From Paenibacillus ferrarius (lineage in GTDB: Bacteria > Bacillota > Bacilli > Paenibacillales > NBRC-103111): DNA of 64,000 nucleotides. The notes under the pieces are model-generated. The model had not been told where the DNA came from. It did not search any database and saw nothing but the letters and a program-made list of their open reading frames with translations. The position numbers and the translations under genes are program-made. Within the stretch, counting starts at the first letter, position 1, and every line of letters begins with the position of its first letter. The stretch covers positions 1-64,000 of the forward strand of contig NZ_MBTG01000032.1 in NCBI RefSeq assembly GCF_002027705.1, in the 5' to 3' direction. Of the stretch, positions 25,009 to 34,399 are shown in pieces.

Positions 25009-26106
25009 TTAAAACCCGTTTTTCTGCATGTCGAGCAGGAAAGGCTCCGGCTTTTTACACGTACTCTTGGTCTCGTAGTACTTGCCTTCCTCCGATGAGA
25101 TGAAAAATCCGTGCATGAGTTCTAAGACATGATAGGCAAATTCGCCGTCCGCCCGATGCTCCGTACCATTCCTAATAGCGTAGGCCATATCCATCAAACC
25201 GAGACCACGACTATTGGACGTAAAGCCATGAGTAAGAGGAACCTCTTTAAACTCCGCATAATCGCGTCTTTTCAAATAAACCGTACCGCCGAACTGATTC
25301 GGATCCGGCACGATTAACGAGCCTTCCGTTCCGTGAATTTCGATATTCGGCGAACGCGTTCCCCAGACATCAAAGCTGGTGGTAATCGTTCCAATCGCAC
25401 CATTCTCAAACTCTAACGTACCGCTAATGTGTGTTGGCGTCTCAACAGGGAATTTCCTGCCGTAATTCGGTTCGCAGGTCACCATTCTTTCGTGGAACGT
25501 AGTCTGTGCAGCACCTGCAATTCGGCGGACAGGTCCGATTAAGTTCACAAAAGCCGCAAGGTAGTACGGCCCAATATCAAACATCGGACCCGCTCCCTTC
25601 TGATACAAGAAATCCGGGTTAGGATGGAAGCTTTCAGGTCCACGGGACATCATGCAAGCGCTCGCGGCGATTGGCTTGCCGATCCAACCATCATCGATCA
25701 GCTTGCGGCAGGTTTGAATCCCTCCCCCCAGGAAGGTATCCGGGGCAGAACCTACCAGAAGGCCTTTGGACTTCGCAAAGGCGAGAATTCGCTGGGCGTC
25801 TTCCAGTTCAATAGCCAGCGGCTTTTCCCCGTAGGTGTGCTTCCCCGCTTCCAACGCCCGCATATGAATCTCCGCATGCGCACTTGGTATCGTAAGATTC
25901 ACGACGATCTCAATTTCAGGGTCTGCCAGCAGTTCCTCTACAGAGCATGCTTTCGGAATATGGAACTCCTCTGCTTTGTCTTGCGCCCGTGCCAAATCCA
26001 GATCGGCGCAAGCCACGATCTCCAGGATGTTAAATTTGCTCCCTGCCTCAAAATAAACGGAACTGATATTTCCGCAGCCAATAATGCCTACTTTAACTTT
26101 CTTCAC
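25009..26106 (-). CDS. Gfo/Idh/MocA-family oxidoreductase
   Basis: A 365-residue NAD(P)-dependent sugar oxidoreductase. The Rossmann motif VGIIGCGNISSVYF is at the very N-terminus if the GTG at 26106 is used, which has GGAGGGG 7 bp upstream. EKPLAIELEDA holds the conserved lysine, and MFDIGPYYLAAFVNLIGPV the family's DxGxH-like segment, here DIGPY. Likely oxidises or epimerises a monosaccharide released in locus 2. It lies between the secreted glycosidase and beta-helix genes, same strand. Confidence 0.88.
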   Translation of the reverse strand: MKKVKVGIIGCGNISSVYFEAGSKFNILEIVACADLDLARAQDKAEEFHIPKACSVEELLADPEIEIVVNLTIPSAHAEIHMRALEAGKHTYGEKPLAIELEDAQRILAFAKSKGLLVGSAPDTFLGGGIQTCRKLIDDGWIGKPIAASACMMSRGPESFHPNPDFLYQKGAGPMFDIGPYYLAAFVNLIGPVRRIAGAAQTTFHERMVTCEPNYGRKFPVETPTHISGTLEFENGAIGTITTSFDVWGTRSPNIEIHGTEGSLIVPDPNQFGGTVYLKRRDYAEFKEVPLTHGFTSNSRGLGLMDMAYAIRNGTEHRADGEFAYHVLELMHGFFISSEEGKYYETKSTCKKPEPFLLDMQKNGF

Positions 26107-26177
26107 TTGTACCCCTCCGACGTTATTCTGTATTTGGGGTCGCACGAGTAGAGACATCTACTTGTGCGACCTCCTAT

Positions 26178-29100
26178 TTACGGAGCTGCATTCACCACAA
26201 CATCGTCAAAATAAACTTTCGACAGGTGTGTGTATACCCCGATTTTCCCCGCTGAGAACGTGCTGGCTGTTGCTGTAAGAATAAGCTGACCATTTACATA
26301 TGCCTGCAGCGTATTCCCATTCGCCGTGAATCGCAGCGTATGATAGGTTCCTGCGGCAAGAGGCGGGATGGCTGCTGAAATGGCAAGATCGGTTTGAACA
26401 CCGTTTTTCAGCTTTGTGATGTATACTTTCTTGGTGTAGTTATCATAGGACATACTGTAATAGTTGTTATAGTCAACAAACCTCGCCACCAGTCCTATTC
26501 TGCCGCTGGCCGTCTCCATTTTCCCCTTGGCTTCTACGCTGTAGTTGGTCCAGGATGTGGATCCTGCTACGGATTTCACCCCGCCTTTATCCGCATTGTT
26601 AGACAGGTAAGCTTTGGACTCATACACGTCGGATACAACGGAGAACGTTCCCCATCCGGAAACCACCGACCAACCGCTGGCGCTGCCGGACTCAAAATTA
26701 TCTTCCAGCAGTGTGCTTTTCGTCGTGACGATGGCTTCACTGCTTTCTTCGGAGATGTTGTTCGCCGCATCTTTCGCTTTGACGGTGTAGTGATAAGTCG
26801 TCGCCACATTCAAGCCTGTGTCTTTGAATGTATACACCGCGCCCGTCACCGTGCCCACAGATTGCCCATCCCGATAAATGGTGTAGCCGGTTACCCCGGT
26901 ATCATCGGAGGCTTGCGCCCAAGACAGCGCAACTTCCGCAGACGAGAGCGCATCAGCCGTCAAGCCGGTTGGCGCAGTAGGCGCTGTGACGTCGGGATTC
27001 GGCAGGGGATTCACAACAATATCGTCAAAATACGCTTTCAACAGGTGCGTATATACGCCGACCTTCCCAGCTGAGAAGGAGCTGTCCGTAGTCATAGCCA
27101 CCAGCTGCCCATCCACATACGCTTGCAGGATATTGCCTGATACCGTGAATCCAAACGAATGGTACGCTCCAGCGGTAAGCGGTGTTATCGGATTGGAAAT
27201 CGCTAAGTCGACAGTCGTACCGTTCACCAGCTTACTGATGTATACTTTTTGCGTATAATTCTCATAAGTCATGCTGTAATAGTTGTTATAATCAACGAAT
27301 CTCGCCACCAGCCCGATTCGGCCGCTCGGCTTATCCATTTTCCCCTTCGCTTCCACACGGTAGTTGGTCCACGAGGAGAGTCCAGCTACGGACCTTGTAG
27401 CCCCTTTACCCGCATTATCGGACAAGTAAGCCTTCGTGCCTCCGTCATTCACCACGCCAAAAGTTCCCCATACAACGGACCATATGCTTGCACTCCCCGA
27501 CTCGAAATTATCCTCGAGCAGTGTGCTCTTCGTTACAGCCACAGCTTCAACACTAACTGCAGAACGATTATTCGCAGGGTCAACGGCCTGAACCGTGTAA
27601 TGGTAAGTCGTGGCCAGGCTCAAGCCCGTGTCCTTATAGCTCGTGGTTGCGCCATTTAAGGTCGCAGTTTCTTGCCCATCCCGATAGACGATGTAGCCAG
27701 CCACACTGTCATTATCCGTAGACGGGGTCCAAGACAATGACATTTCATAAGAAGATAGCGCCGTTGCTGTCACATTCGATGGTGCGGAAGGCGCCGTCAT
27801 ATCTCGATACGAGATGATGAAATTATCATAGGAGACTGGGCCTTTAACCCGCTTCAAGAATTCGGTTAATTCAATTAGGAATGCCCCATTAGAGCCAGGG
27901 GTTGCATTAATTTCACTTTTCACCGCGTTTCCTAGTGCAGCTATCCATTGTTGTGTTGCTGTCCCCCACGGGAAGCCTGCCGGCAGTTCAAGATCCTTCG
28001 TTAGGATCCCAGCGGAGCCGCTTGCAATCGAGTTGTCTGTTGCTGTGACCACCAATTGACCATTGATATAGCCATATAGGTTACTGCCTACCACTTCAAA
28101 CCTCAGCTTGTTCATAACATCCAACGGTAATGTCACACCGGTCGCTGTTTGAAGCACAACGGATGTACCATTGCTGCGTTTCTCAATAACTGCCTTTCCG
28201 AATAGCGCATCATAGGTAAAGCTATAATACTGGTCTGGATTCACATACCGGGCGAGGAGTCCTACCGTATCTTTATGACTGACAATCCTCACATCTGACT
28301 CTACGAAATAGTCTGTACCCACAGTCTGCGCGACCACAGCTGTCGATGACTTCGTCGACTGATACACATGATTGCCACTACTCTCTGTTTGAAGCGCAAA
28401 GTCCCCTTTAACGGAGGTCCAATCCGCCGCACCTGACTCAAAATCATTCGTGTACAATGGATCGTAAACCAGTTCAAAGGCGAAGCCTTTATCCGTATCA
28501 AGCTGGACAAATACGTCTTTTCCTGTGGCGATCACGGGAATTTCCTGCAGCCGTACACCGTTTGTCGCCAGCTTGTAAGCTTTGTACGCTGCTGGGATGA
28601 GTGTCGTCTTCAGATGGAATTCCATTGTCTCGTGTTTGGCAAGTGTCGGCAATTTCCCTCTTACATAGGTCCGTTTGTTGGCATCCGTCAGATCTTGAAT
28701 CGTATCTTCCCCTGTCGCCGCTGCATCGGTTGTATAGATGACCAGCATTCTCTCGCTTTTGTCTAGCGATTTATCATCAAGCGTTGCTGCGGATACGGTT
28801 CCTTTATCCACACTTGCCTTTATGGATACAGGACCAAGCTCGAATAAGTTGTTATTCAACGTGCCTACAGCTCCAATTGCGTAAGGGGTATTGATCAGAT
28901 AAGTATTTAAATTAAGATCAAATATAAGCTCACCCGTGTCCGAAACCAGCTTATTTTGATTCAGATTAGAGAGCATGTTGTTTTTCAGATTGACATCATC
29001 AATAGCATTAATAAACGTCTCCGCAACCTGCTTTAAAGTCATGCTATTCGTAATGGATATCTTATTCTGGGCAGGTAAATTGCCGCTTGCGATTTGCTCA

Positions 29101-30773
29101 GGTGTAAGCTCAGGTGTGATTTTATAGATGGCATAGGGTTCACCAGGCTTATCTGCGTACACGGTAACCATCTTGAACAGATGCGGTATATACATTCGAT
29201 TAATCTCTAAATCTTCATTCTCCGTTGATGCCGCATGCGTCTTAACCGATGTCTGGTCCCTGACAATGACAAATTTAGGTTCGCTTGCAGTGATGTGACC
29301 TTTACGGAAAAGAAGGGTGCTTTGATATTCGGACATCGTTACCAAGGTATCTGTTAGGGTATCAAATGAAGTAAAACCACCCAAAGTTGCACTTTGTTGA
29401 GTAGCCTCTTTTACACGGGAAACATATTGAAACCTGTTTAGCATATCCCAGCCATTGAAGGCGCCGGTCGCGGCCACCATCAATCCAAGGTCGTCTCTGC
29501 CTTTCGTCGGAAACTCCTGATTATATTCAGTTAATGCAAAAGGCTTCTGGTACAGCTGCCCAAGGGCAAGACCAGGAATATAATTTTTAAATATAGTCCC
29601 TCCAGATTGCGGCACATAATTAGCTGCTGATTCTGGAGCAAATACCATACTGTAACGAGGATGTGACGCCGGGGTAAAAGAGAATGTTGCTCCCCTTCCA
29701 TCTACAAGCCCATTATATAAGTGTGTTTCATGAACATCTGTGTGTGTTCGCCAGTAGTTGGCCAAAGAATCATTAATGTAGTTAATTCCTCCAATGGGTA
29801 CCTTTACTCCAATTACATCTTTAAGGTAATTTTTCATTTCATTATGGGAAGATAACGTTTTTTCTGTGAAGTATTCGGCAAGATCATCACGAATACTCGC
29901 AGGTGATGCACTCCAAAATATATTTGGAAATGTTGTGATAGGCGGACGTGCTTTACCAGCCAGAAACGTATTAAAGTCTGCTTTTAACCATTCATTTACA
30001 CTTGCGTTTGAAAAATTAGCATTATAAAGAATAGTTTCATTCATGGGAGACAGCCCCATCAATATAGGATCATCCTTCAAGGCAAGTCCGGTGTAAGGAT
30101 TAACATGAGTAAGCCACTGCTGAGCAAATGATTGCCAAATCGCTTTACCGTCCGGAAAAAGCGTTGCCATATATTTGGCAGCGAATGAGCCGTAGACGCT
30201 TAAGCTTGGTACACTAGAGTAATCCGCATAAGCCAGAATGTCGAGATCGATATAAATGCCTCGATCCTTCAGCAAAGAAACGAAGTACTCAAAATTATCC
30301 AGTTTAACCGGATCTAATGTAACCGTAGTGGAAGTAGGTTTCACCATAAGTCCTACTGCCCACTCAACATTATCATCATTGGAATGGTATCGCACCACAT
30401 TATAACCCATAGCAGCAAGCCGGTCGGCGATATTAACCATTTCGGCCTTGGTTGGATCCGTACCATAGCTGCCGTTAAGATTGGTACCAAAGAACTTTAC
30501 TTTCTTATTGGGCTCATCCGTAAAATAATAATCGCCATCCGCATCAATCTTTACGAAGCCTTTCGTTCCAGCTGGTGTTTGATTCAAGTAGGACAAGTCC
30601 AGCGCACTTCCAGGTGCTACCGCCAATGTCGTATCAATAGCTTTCCATGTGCTGTCAGCAACTATGGGAGCTGCATTTGCGGTAGGGCCCGCCATACCTG
30701 CAGCCCCCACTATTTGCAGGAGTAAAGCCATAACCAGCGTTACTGAAGCCTTAGTAATCATTCCTTTTCTCAT
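26178..30773 (-). CDS. Multidomain secreted clan-A glycoside hydrolase with FN3 and LamG-like modules
   Basis: A 1531-residue secreted enzyme. Signal peptide to about residue 35 (ANA-AP); TIM-barrel catalytic domain about 60-480 with acid/base Glu246 in SPMNETI and nucleophile Glu416 in ALTEYNQ, a clan GH-A pattern (GH5-like); a beta region to about 760; then LamG/DUF1080-like, FN3, LamG-like, FN3, LamG-like modules. The two FN3-LamG pairs (about 990-1250 and 1255-1531) are close copies, so one arose by internal duplication. Expected to cut a beta-linked polysaccharide outside the cell. The preceding gene is a broken paralogue of its catalytic part. Confidence 0.88.
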   Translation of the reverse strand: MRKGMITKASVTLVMALLLQIVGAAGMAGPTANAAPIVADSTWKAIDTTLAVAPGSALDLSYLNQTPAGTKGFVKIDADGDYYFTDEPNKKVKFFGTNLNGSYGTDPTKAEMVNIADRLAAMGYNVVRYHSNDDNVEWAVGLMVKPTSTTVTLDPVKLDNFEYFVSLLKDRGIYIDLDILAYADYSSVPSLSVYGSFAAKYMATLFPDGKAIWQSFAQQWLTHVNPYTGLALKDDPILMGLSPMNETILYNANFSNASVNEWLKADFNTFLAGKARPPITTFPNIFWSASPASIRDDLAEYFTEKTLSSHNEMKNYLKDVIGVKVPIGGINYINDSLANYWRTHTDVHETHLYNGLVDGRGATFSFTPASHPRYSMVFAPESAANYVPQSGGTIFKNYIPGLALGQLYQKPFALTEYNQEFPTKGRDDLGLMVAATGAFNGWDMLNRFQYVSRVKEATQQSATLGGFTSFDTLTDTLVTMSEYQSTLLFRKGHITASEPKFVIVRDQTSVKTHAASTENEDLEINRMYIPHLFKMVTVYADKPGEPYAIYKITPELTPEQIASGNLPAQNKISITNSMTLKQVAETFINAIDDVNLKNNMLSNLNQNKLVSDTGELIFDLNLNTYLINTPYAIGAVGTLNNNLFELGPVSIKASVDKGTVSAATLDDKSLDKSERMLVIYTTDAAATGEDTIQDLTDANKRTYVRGKLPTLAKHETMEFHLKTTLIPAAYKAYKLATNGVRLQEIPVIATGKDVFVQLDTDKGFAFELVYDPLYTNDFESGAADWTSVKGDFALQTESSGNHVYQSTKSSTAVVAQTVGTDYFVESDVRIVSHKDTVGLLARYVNPDQYYSFTYDALFGKAVIEKRSNGTSVVLQTATGVTLPLDVMNKLRFEVVGSNLYGYINGQLVVTATDNSIASGSAGILTKDLELPAGFPWGTATQQWIAALGNAVKSEINATPGSNGAFLIELTEFLKRVKGPVSYDNFIISYRDMTAPSAPSNVTATALSSYEMSLSWTPSTDNDSVAGYIVYRDGQETATLNGATTSYKDTGLSLATTYHYTVQAVDPANNRSAVSVEAVAVTKSTLLEDNFESGSASIWSVVWGTFGVVNDGGTKAYLSDNAGKGATRSVAGLSSWTNYRVEAKGKMDKPSGRIGLVARFVDYNNYYSMTYENYTQKVYISKLVNGTTVDLAISNPITPLTAGAYHSFGFTVSGNILQAYVDGQLVAMTTDSSFSAGKVGVYTHLLKAYFDDIVVNPLPNPDVTAPTAPTGLTADALSSAEVALSWAQASDDTGVTGYTIYRDGQSVGTVTGAVYTFKDTGLNVATTYHYTVKAKDAANNISEESSEAIVTTKSTLLEDNFESGSASGWSVVSGWGTFSVVSDVYESKAYLSNNADKGGVKSVAGSTSWTNYSVEAKGKMETASGRIGLVARFVDYNNYYSMSYDNYTKKVYITKLKNGVQTDLAISAAIPPLAAGTYHTLRFTANGNTLQAYVNGQLILTATASTFSAGKIGVYTHLSKVYFDDVVVNAAP

Positions 30774-30798
30774 TTTTCAATCCTCCTGTACACTTTTA

Positions 30799-31913
30799 TC
30801 AAAACCCATTAGCAGCCTGAACTGCGTCATTTCGGAATAGCAGCGAAGCTTGGGTCTCGGACACGATCGCCAACGGATCCCCCGCAATGGAGAACTGCTC
30901 CGGAGCGCCCAGTTTGATATTTTTATAAGCATCCCCCTGGTTCGTGCCAAAAGAATAGCGGTTCATCATATCCCAGCCTTGGTAAGCACCGATAGCACCG
31001 TTAAAGATCCCGACGTCTTCCCGTCCTTTGACAGGTTGAGTATCCTGAAACTCGGTAAGCAAGAATGGTTTATTATAGGGCTGCCTGAGTGACAGACCCG
31101 GATAGTAACCCCCAAAATGGGTATCCGTCGCCATGCCTTCGGATAATTGGCAGCTGTCGCGCTATCAGGAGTAAGGATTCATTCCAGGGGCTTACACCGA
31201 TCAGAACGGGATCATTCTTCAAGGGGAGTCCCGTATAAGGGTTAACATGGGATAACCACGTGTTAGCAATCGCTTTCCACATATTGAGCGCTTGCGGTAG
31301 AAGTGGCAGCAAGTACGCGGATTTCGTCCCATCCGCATAATTGCCAAGCCCAGGGATCTCTTTGAAATCGTAGAGGTGGAAAATATCGATCGTCACATAG
31401 ATGCCTTTGGACCTTCAGCTTGGCAATCAAATAGTCCAAACTATCCAATCTTTCAGCATTTAATTGTGGCGTCGTGGATCTATTTTGGACAAAAATGCCC
31501 TGTGCCCAATCGGCCATTGAGTCCAGCGTATGAAGCCGCACCACGTTAAAGCCTAACCGCGCTAGGCGATCTGCGGTTTTATCCGCACCTTCATGTGAGT
31601 CGTAGAACATATTCCATGTTAAATTGGCTCCGTACAGCTTCACCTTCTTTTGCGGCGCTTGCTCGAACATGTAGTCGCCATCACCGCCTTGTTGGATGAA
31701 GCCATATTTACCTGCCGGCGCGTCATTCATGCCGGATAAATCCAAGGCACTGCCGGTTACGATCATCGGCTCTGTGTCGATGGGTTTCCACACATCAACT
31801 GCCTGAGCAGTCGGTGCATGGCCTAGGATACCGCCGCTGCCAATAACAGAAAGCACCATGGTAAAAATAAGCAAGGAGTGCAAGCGTTTACGGATCGATT
31901 TGTACATCATCAT
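30799..31913 (-). pseudogene. Clan-A glycoside hydrolase, broken paralogue of the downstream enzyme
   Basis: Signal peptide (LLIFTMVLSVIGSGGILGHAPTAQA) and barrel start VWKPIDTEPMIVTGSALDLSGMNDAPAGKYGF match the neighbour at 26178. The frame shifts near 31405 (at YLIAKLKVQ) and again near 31140. About 120 residues between the acid/base SPWNES and the nucleophile LLTEFQD are deleted, and the copy stops at NDAVQAANGF where the neighbour continues for about 1000 residues. Both catalytic glutamates survive, but the barrel cannot fold. It stands 25 bp before the intact gene, so the pair is a tandem duplication. Confidence 0.85.
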
Positions 31914-31993
31914 TTAGGTCCTTTGATTCCGATTACAGTCGATCCCTCCATTAATCCGATGGCACAGACTGGTGCTTTACAAGCCTGTGCTTT

Positions 31994-34264
31994 CTATGTG
32001 AGTTGCTTGGTTCGCTGTGGAACAGGAACGATTTGCGCTTGCAGCGCCCTCGTTCGAAGTACCAGCTCTGCCGCCATCACCCCCTTCACTGTTGCTATAC
32101 AACGAATAGTCCCTGGCGTTCGGGTCGCCTGAATATACACAGCGCCTCTGCCGGCTTCCAAGCTGAAGGGATTCTCGCCAATCAATTTCCCTGGACCCTC
32201 GATATGGAATGAAACCGCATGATGAGCAAGCTGCAGTGTCTGCCCTTTGCTGTCTTGCAAAGCAACTACGACTCGGGTGCAATCTGCACCGTCTGCGATA
32301 AGCTCGAGATCGTCCGCCTGCAGGATCAAGTGATCTGGAATCCCCATTGGAAACAGCTCATGCTCGGCTACTGCGATACCGCCGATTTTGCCAACAACCC
32401 TAAGACTCGTTAGCAGACTCGATCCCCACTCCCACCAACTGCAGCCTGTGAACATAATCGGCGGATGGGGCAAGCTGGGGTAATTCACATAGTCAGGGCG
32501 CTCCGAAGCAATTTGAACCCCATTAATAAATAAGTCCGCTTCTTCACAATTCGTGAAAACAGGTACGACATCCCGAAAGTCCTCATTAAAGGACGGGATC
32601 AAATAACGAGCAATAAATACGACAGGCTGCTTGCTAGGCTCCTGCTGACTGCGGTAAAAATGTCCCGCAAACTTCGGCAATCGGAAAATATCACAGACGC
32701 CATGATAGCAAACGCGATCACCTGAGCCGAAATCCTGATGCGTGTTATAGTCGAACGCGCACCAGCCAGCTGCTCCCGCAACATGGGGCACGCCATACTG
32801 CCCGTTCTGAATATGGGCATGACCAAGGGCATGCTTAATTTGCCGCTCCACGCTGTCATACGACTTCGTCGGATACATATGCCCCATATATTCCGTAATG
32901 AGATATGGGGAATGATTCGGCTGCATGATTTTCCCTTCCCGATTACGTGTGAAATCATTGTACGTAAAAACATCCTCCAGAAACTCGCTGTCATGTAAAG
33001 CGCGCACGCCACCGGTAGCCCGTGATGGATCCAACTTGTGCGCAAGTTCATTCGTCCGCAAATAGAACTCAGTATCATCCTGAGACTCATTAATGCGAAC
33101 GCCCCACAAGAAAATGGAAGGGTGATTGCGGTCACGCACGATCATTTCTTCTAACTGATACAGCGCTTTGTTCTTCCACTGCGCATCGCCAATGTATTGC
33201 CAGCCTGGCAGCTCCTCGAAGACAAGCAAGCCAATCTCATCACATCGATCGAGGAAAGATGGATCTGCGGGATAGTGAGAAGAGCGAACAAAGTTCAATC
33301 CCAGCTCCTCTTTTAACATATCCGCGTCCTTACGCTGCCCTCTCTCACACATCGCACCTCCCAAATACGGGAACATCTGATGGCGATTCAAGCCTCGCAG
33401 CTTAAGCGGACATCCATTCAGATAGAATTTCCCATCCTTACGGAACTCGGCACTTCGTATACCCACCCTGGTATTCAGATCATCATTCACAAAGCTATCC
33501 ACCCCCGTGTCACACAAGGACGTCCTCACTACATACAAATAGGGATCGTCGATGTTCCACAAATGCGGGTTTTTCACGTGCAGTGTCATCTGACTCACTT
33601 CGGTTTCTCCCGCATCCGCCATGATTGGCGTGGTGATTTGCTCAATGACTTTACCTAGGGGAGAGAGCAATGAGGTATGCAGCATAAGTGTCTTCGCTTC
33701 ACCCCGATTGTTAATCCGAAATGTGCCATCCATTGAAGCTTCTTGTGCAGTCACATCTTTCCACTCATAAGAGGCCCACTCGATATACACAGCGTTCGTC
33801 ACGATAAGTCGGACATTCCGATAGATGCCACCGAACAGCATATAATCGACCAAGCGCCCTTCCGGGGGGATATCTGGTCTACGTGTCGAATCCACTCTGA
33901 CAGCAATCACGTTGGATTCCCCACATACAACCCATTCGCTTATCTCGAATGAAAAGGAAGTATAGCCCCCTTCATGCTCACCTACGAAGGCTCCATTGAC
34001 ATAAACCTCCGAAACCGACATCACACCATCGAACTCCACAATTAGACTTTTCCCCGTCCAGTCCGCTGGAACCTCAACGTGACGGCGATACCAAGAAACA
34101 AATTGATAGTCCGTTTCGCTAAAATAGTGATGGGGAACAAGCTTATTCGTATGCGGTATATGCACCTCCTCAAAATGATCATCTTTATATTTCTTGTGTT
34201 TGCTTTGCGGCTCATCCTGAGGACAGAACCACCACTCCGTGTTAAAATTTAAAATCTGTCTCAT
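31994..34264 (-). CDS. Glycoside hydrolase family 2 (beta-galactosidase type)
   Basis: A 756-residue cytosolic GH2 enzyme. Jelly roll about 1-160, Ig-like domain 165-270, barrel 275-560, C-terminal beta domains after that. Acid/base Glu393 in GVRINES and nucleophile Glu458 in LITEYMGH. The start at 34264 gives MRQILNFNTEWWFCP, the standard GH2 opening; the longer frame runs into the terminator of the lipoprotein gene. It probably hydrolyses oligosaccharides brought in by the importer encoded just upstream in locus 2. Confidence 0.9.
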   Translation of the reverse strand: MRQILNFNTEWWFCPQDEPQSKHKKYKDDHFEEVHIPHTNKLVPHHYFSETDYQFVSWYRRHVEVPADWTGKSLIVEFDGVMSVSEVYVNGAFVGEHEGGYTSFSFEISEWVVCGESNVIAVRVDSTRRPDIPPEGRLVDYMLFGGIYRNVRLIVTNAVYIEWASYEWKDVTAQEASMDGTFRINNRGEAKTLMLHTSLLSPLGKVIEQITTPIMADAGETEVSQMTLHVKNPHLWNIDDPYLYVVRTSLCDTGVDSFVNDDLNTRVGIRSAEFRKDGKFYLNGCPLKLRGLNRHQMFPYLGGAMCERGQRKDADMLKEELGLNFVRSSHYPADPSFLDRCDEIGLLVFEELPGWQYIGDAQWKNKALYQLEEMIVRDRNHPSIFLWGVRINESQDDTEFYLRTNELAHKLDPSRATGGVRALHDSEFLEDVFTYNDFTRNREGKIMQPNHSPYLITEYMGHMYPTKSYDSVERQIKHALGHAHIQNGQYGVPHVAGAAGWCAFDYNTHQDFGSGDRVCYHGVCDIFRLPKFAGHFYRSQQEPSKQPVVFIARYLIPSFNEDFRDVVPVFTNCEEADLFINGVQIASERPDYVNYPSLPHPPIMFTGCSWWEWGSSLLTSLRVVGKIGGIAVAEHELFPMGIPDHLILQADDLELIADGADCTRVVVALQDSKGQTLQLAHHAVSFHIEGPGKLIGENPFSLEAGRGAVYIQATRTPGTIRCIATVKGVMAAELVLRTRALQAQIVPVPQRTKQLT

Positions 34265-34314
34265 AGGCTTAATCCCTTTCTTTTTAGCAGTCTTTCCCTT
34301 ATTAAATCGCGCAA

Positions 34315-34369
34315 AAAGGCATATGCAAGCGTGTGAAGAAAGCGATCCACTCACGAACGTTGCATATGC
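34315..34369 (-). terminator. Terminator behind the locus 2 lipoprotein gene
   Basis: Stem GGCATATGCAA / TTGCATATGCC with a long partly paired loop, followed on the minus strand by TTTTT. It separates the importer operon from the glycosidase genes, so the latter may be read by partial read-through or their own promoter. Confidence 0.7.
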
Positions 34370-34399
34370 CATTGTATAAACTGATGTAACGGCTAGTCC

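Noticed and set aside
26394..27659. Long plus-strand frames opposite the large glycosidase
   Set aside because: Mirror frames of the FN3-LamG repeats, which are well supported as protein on the minus strand.
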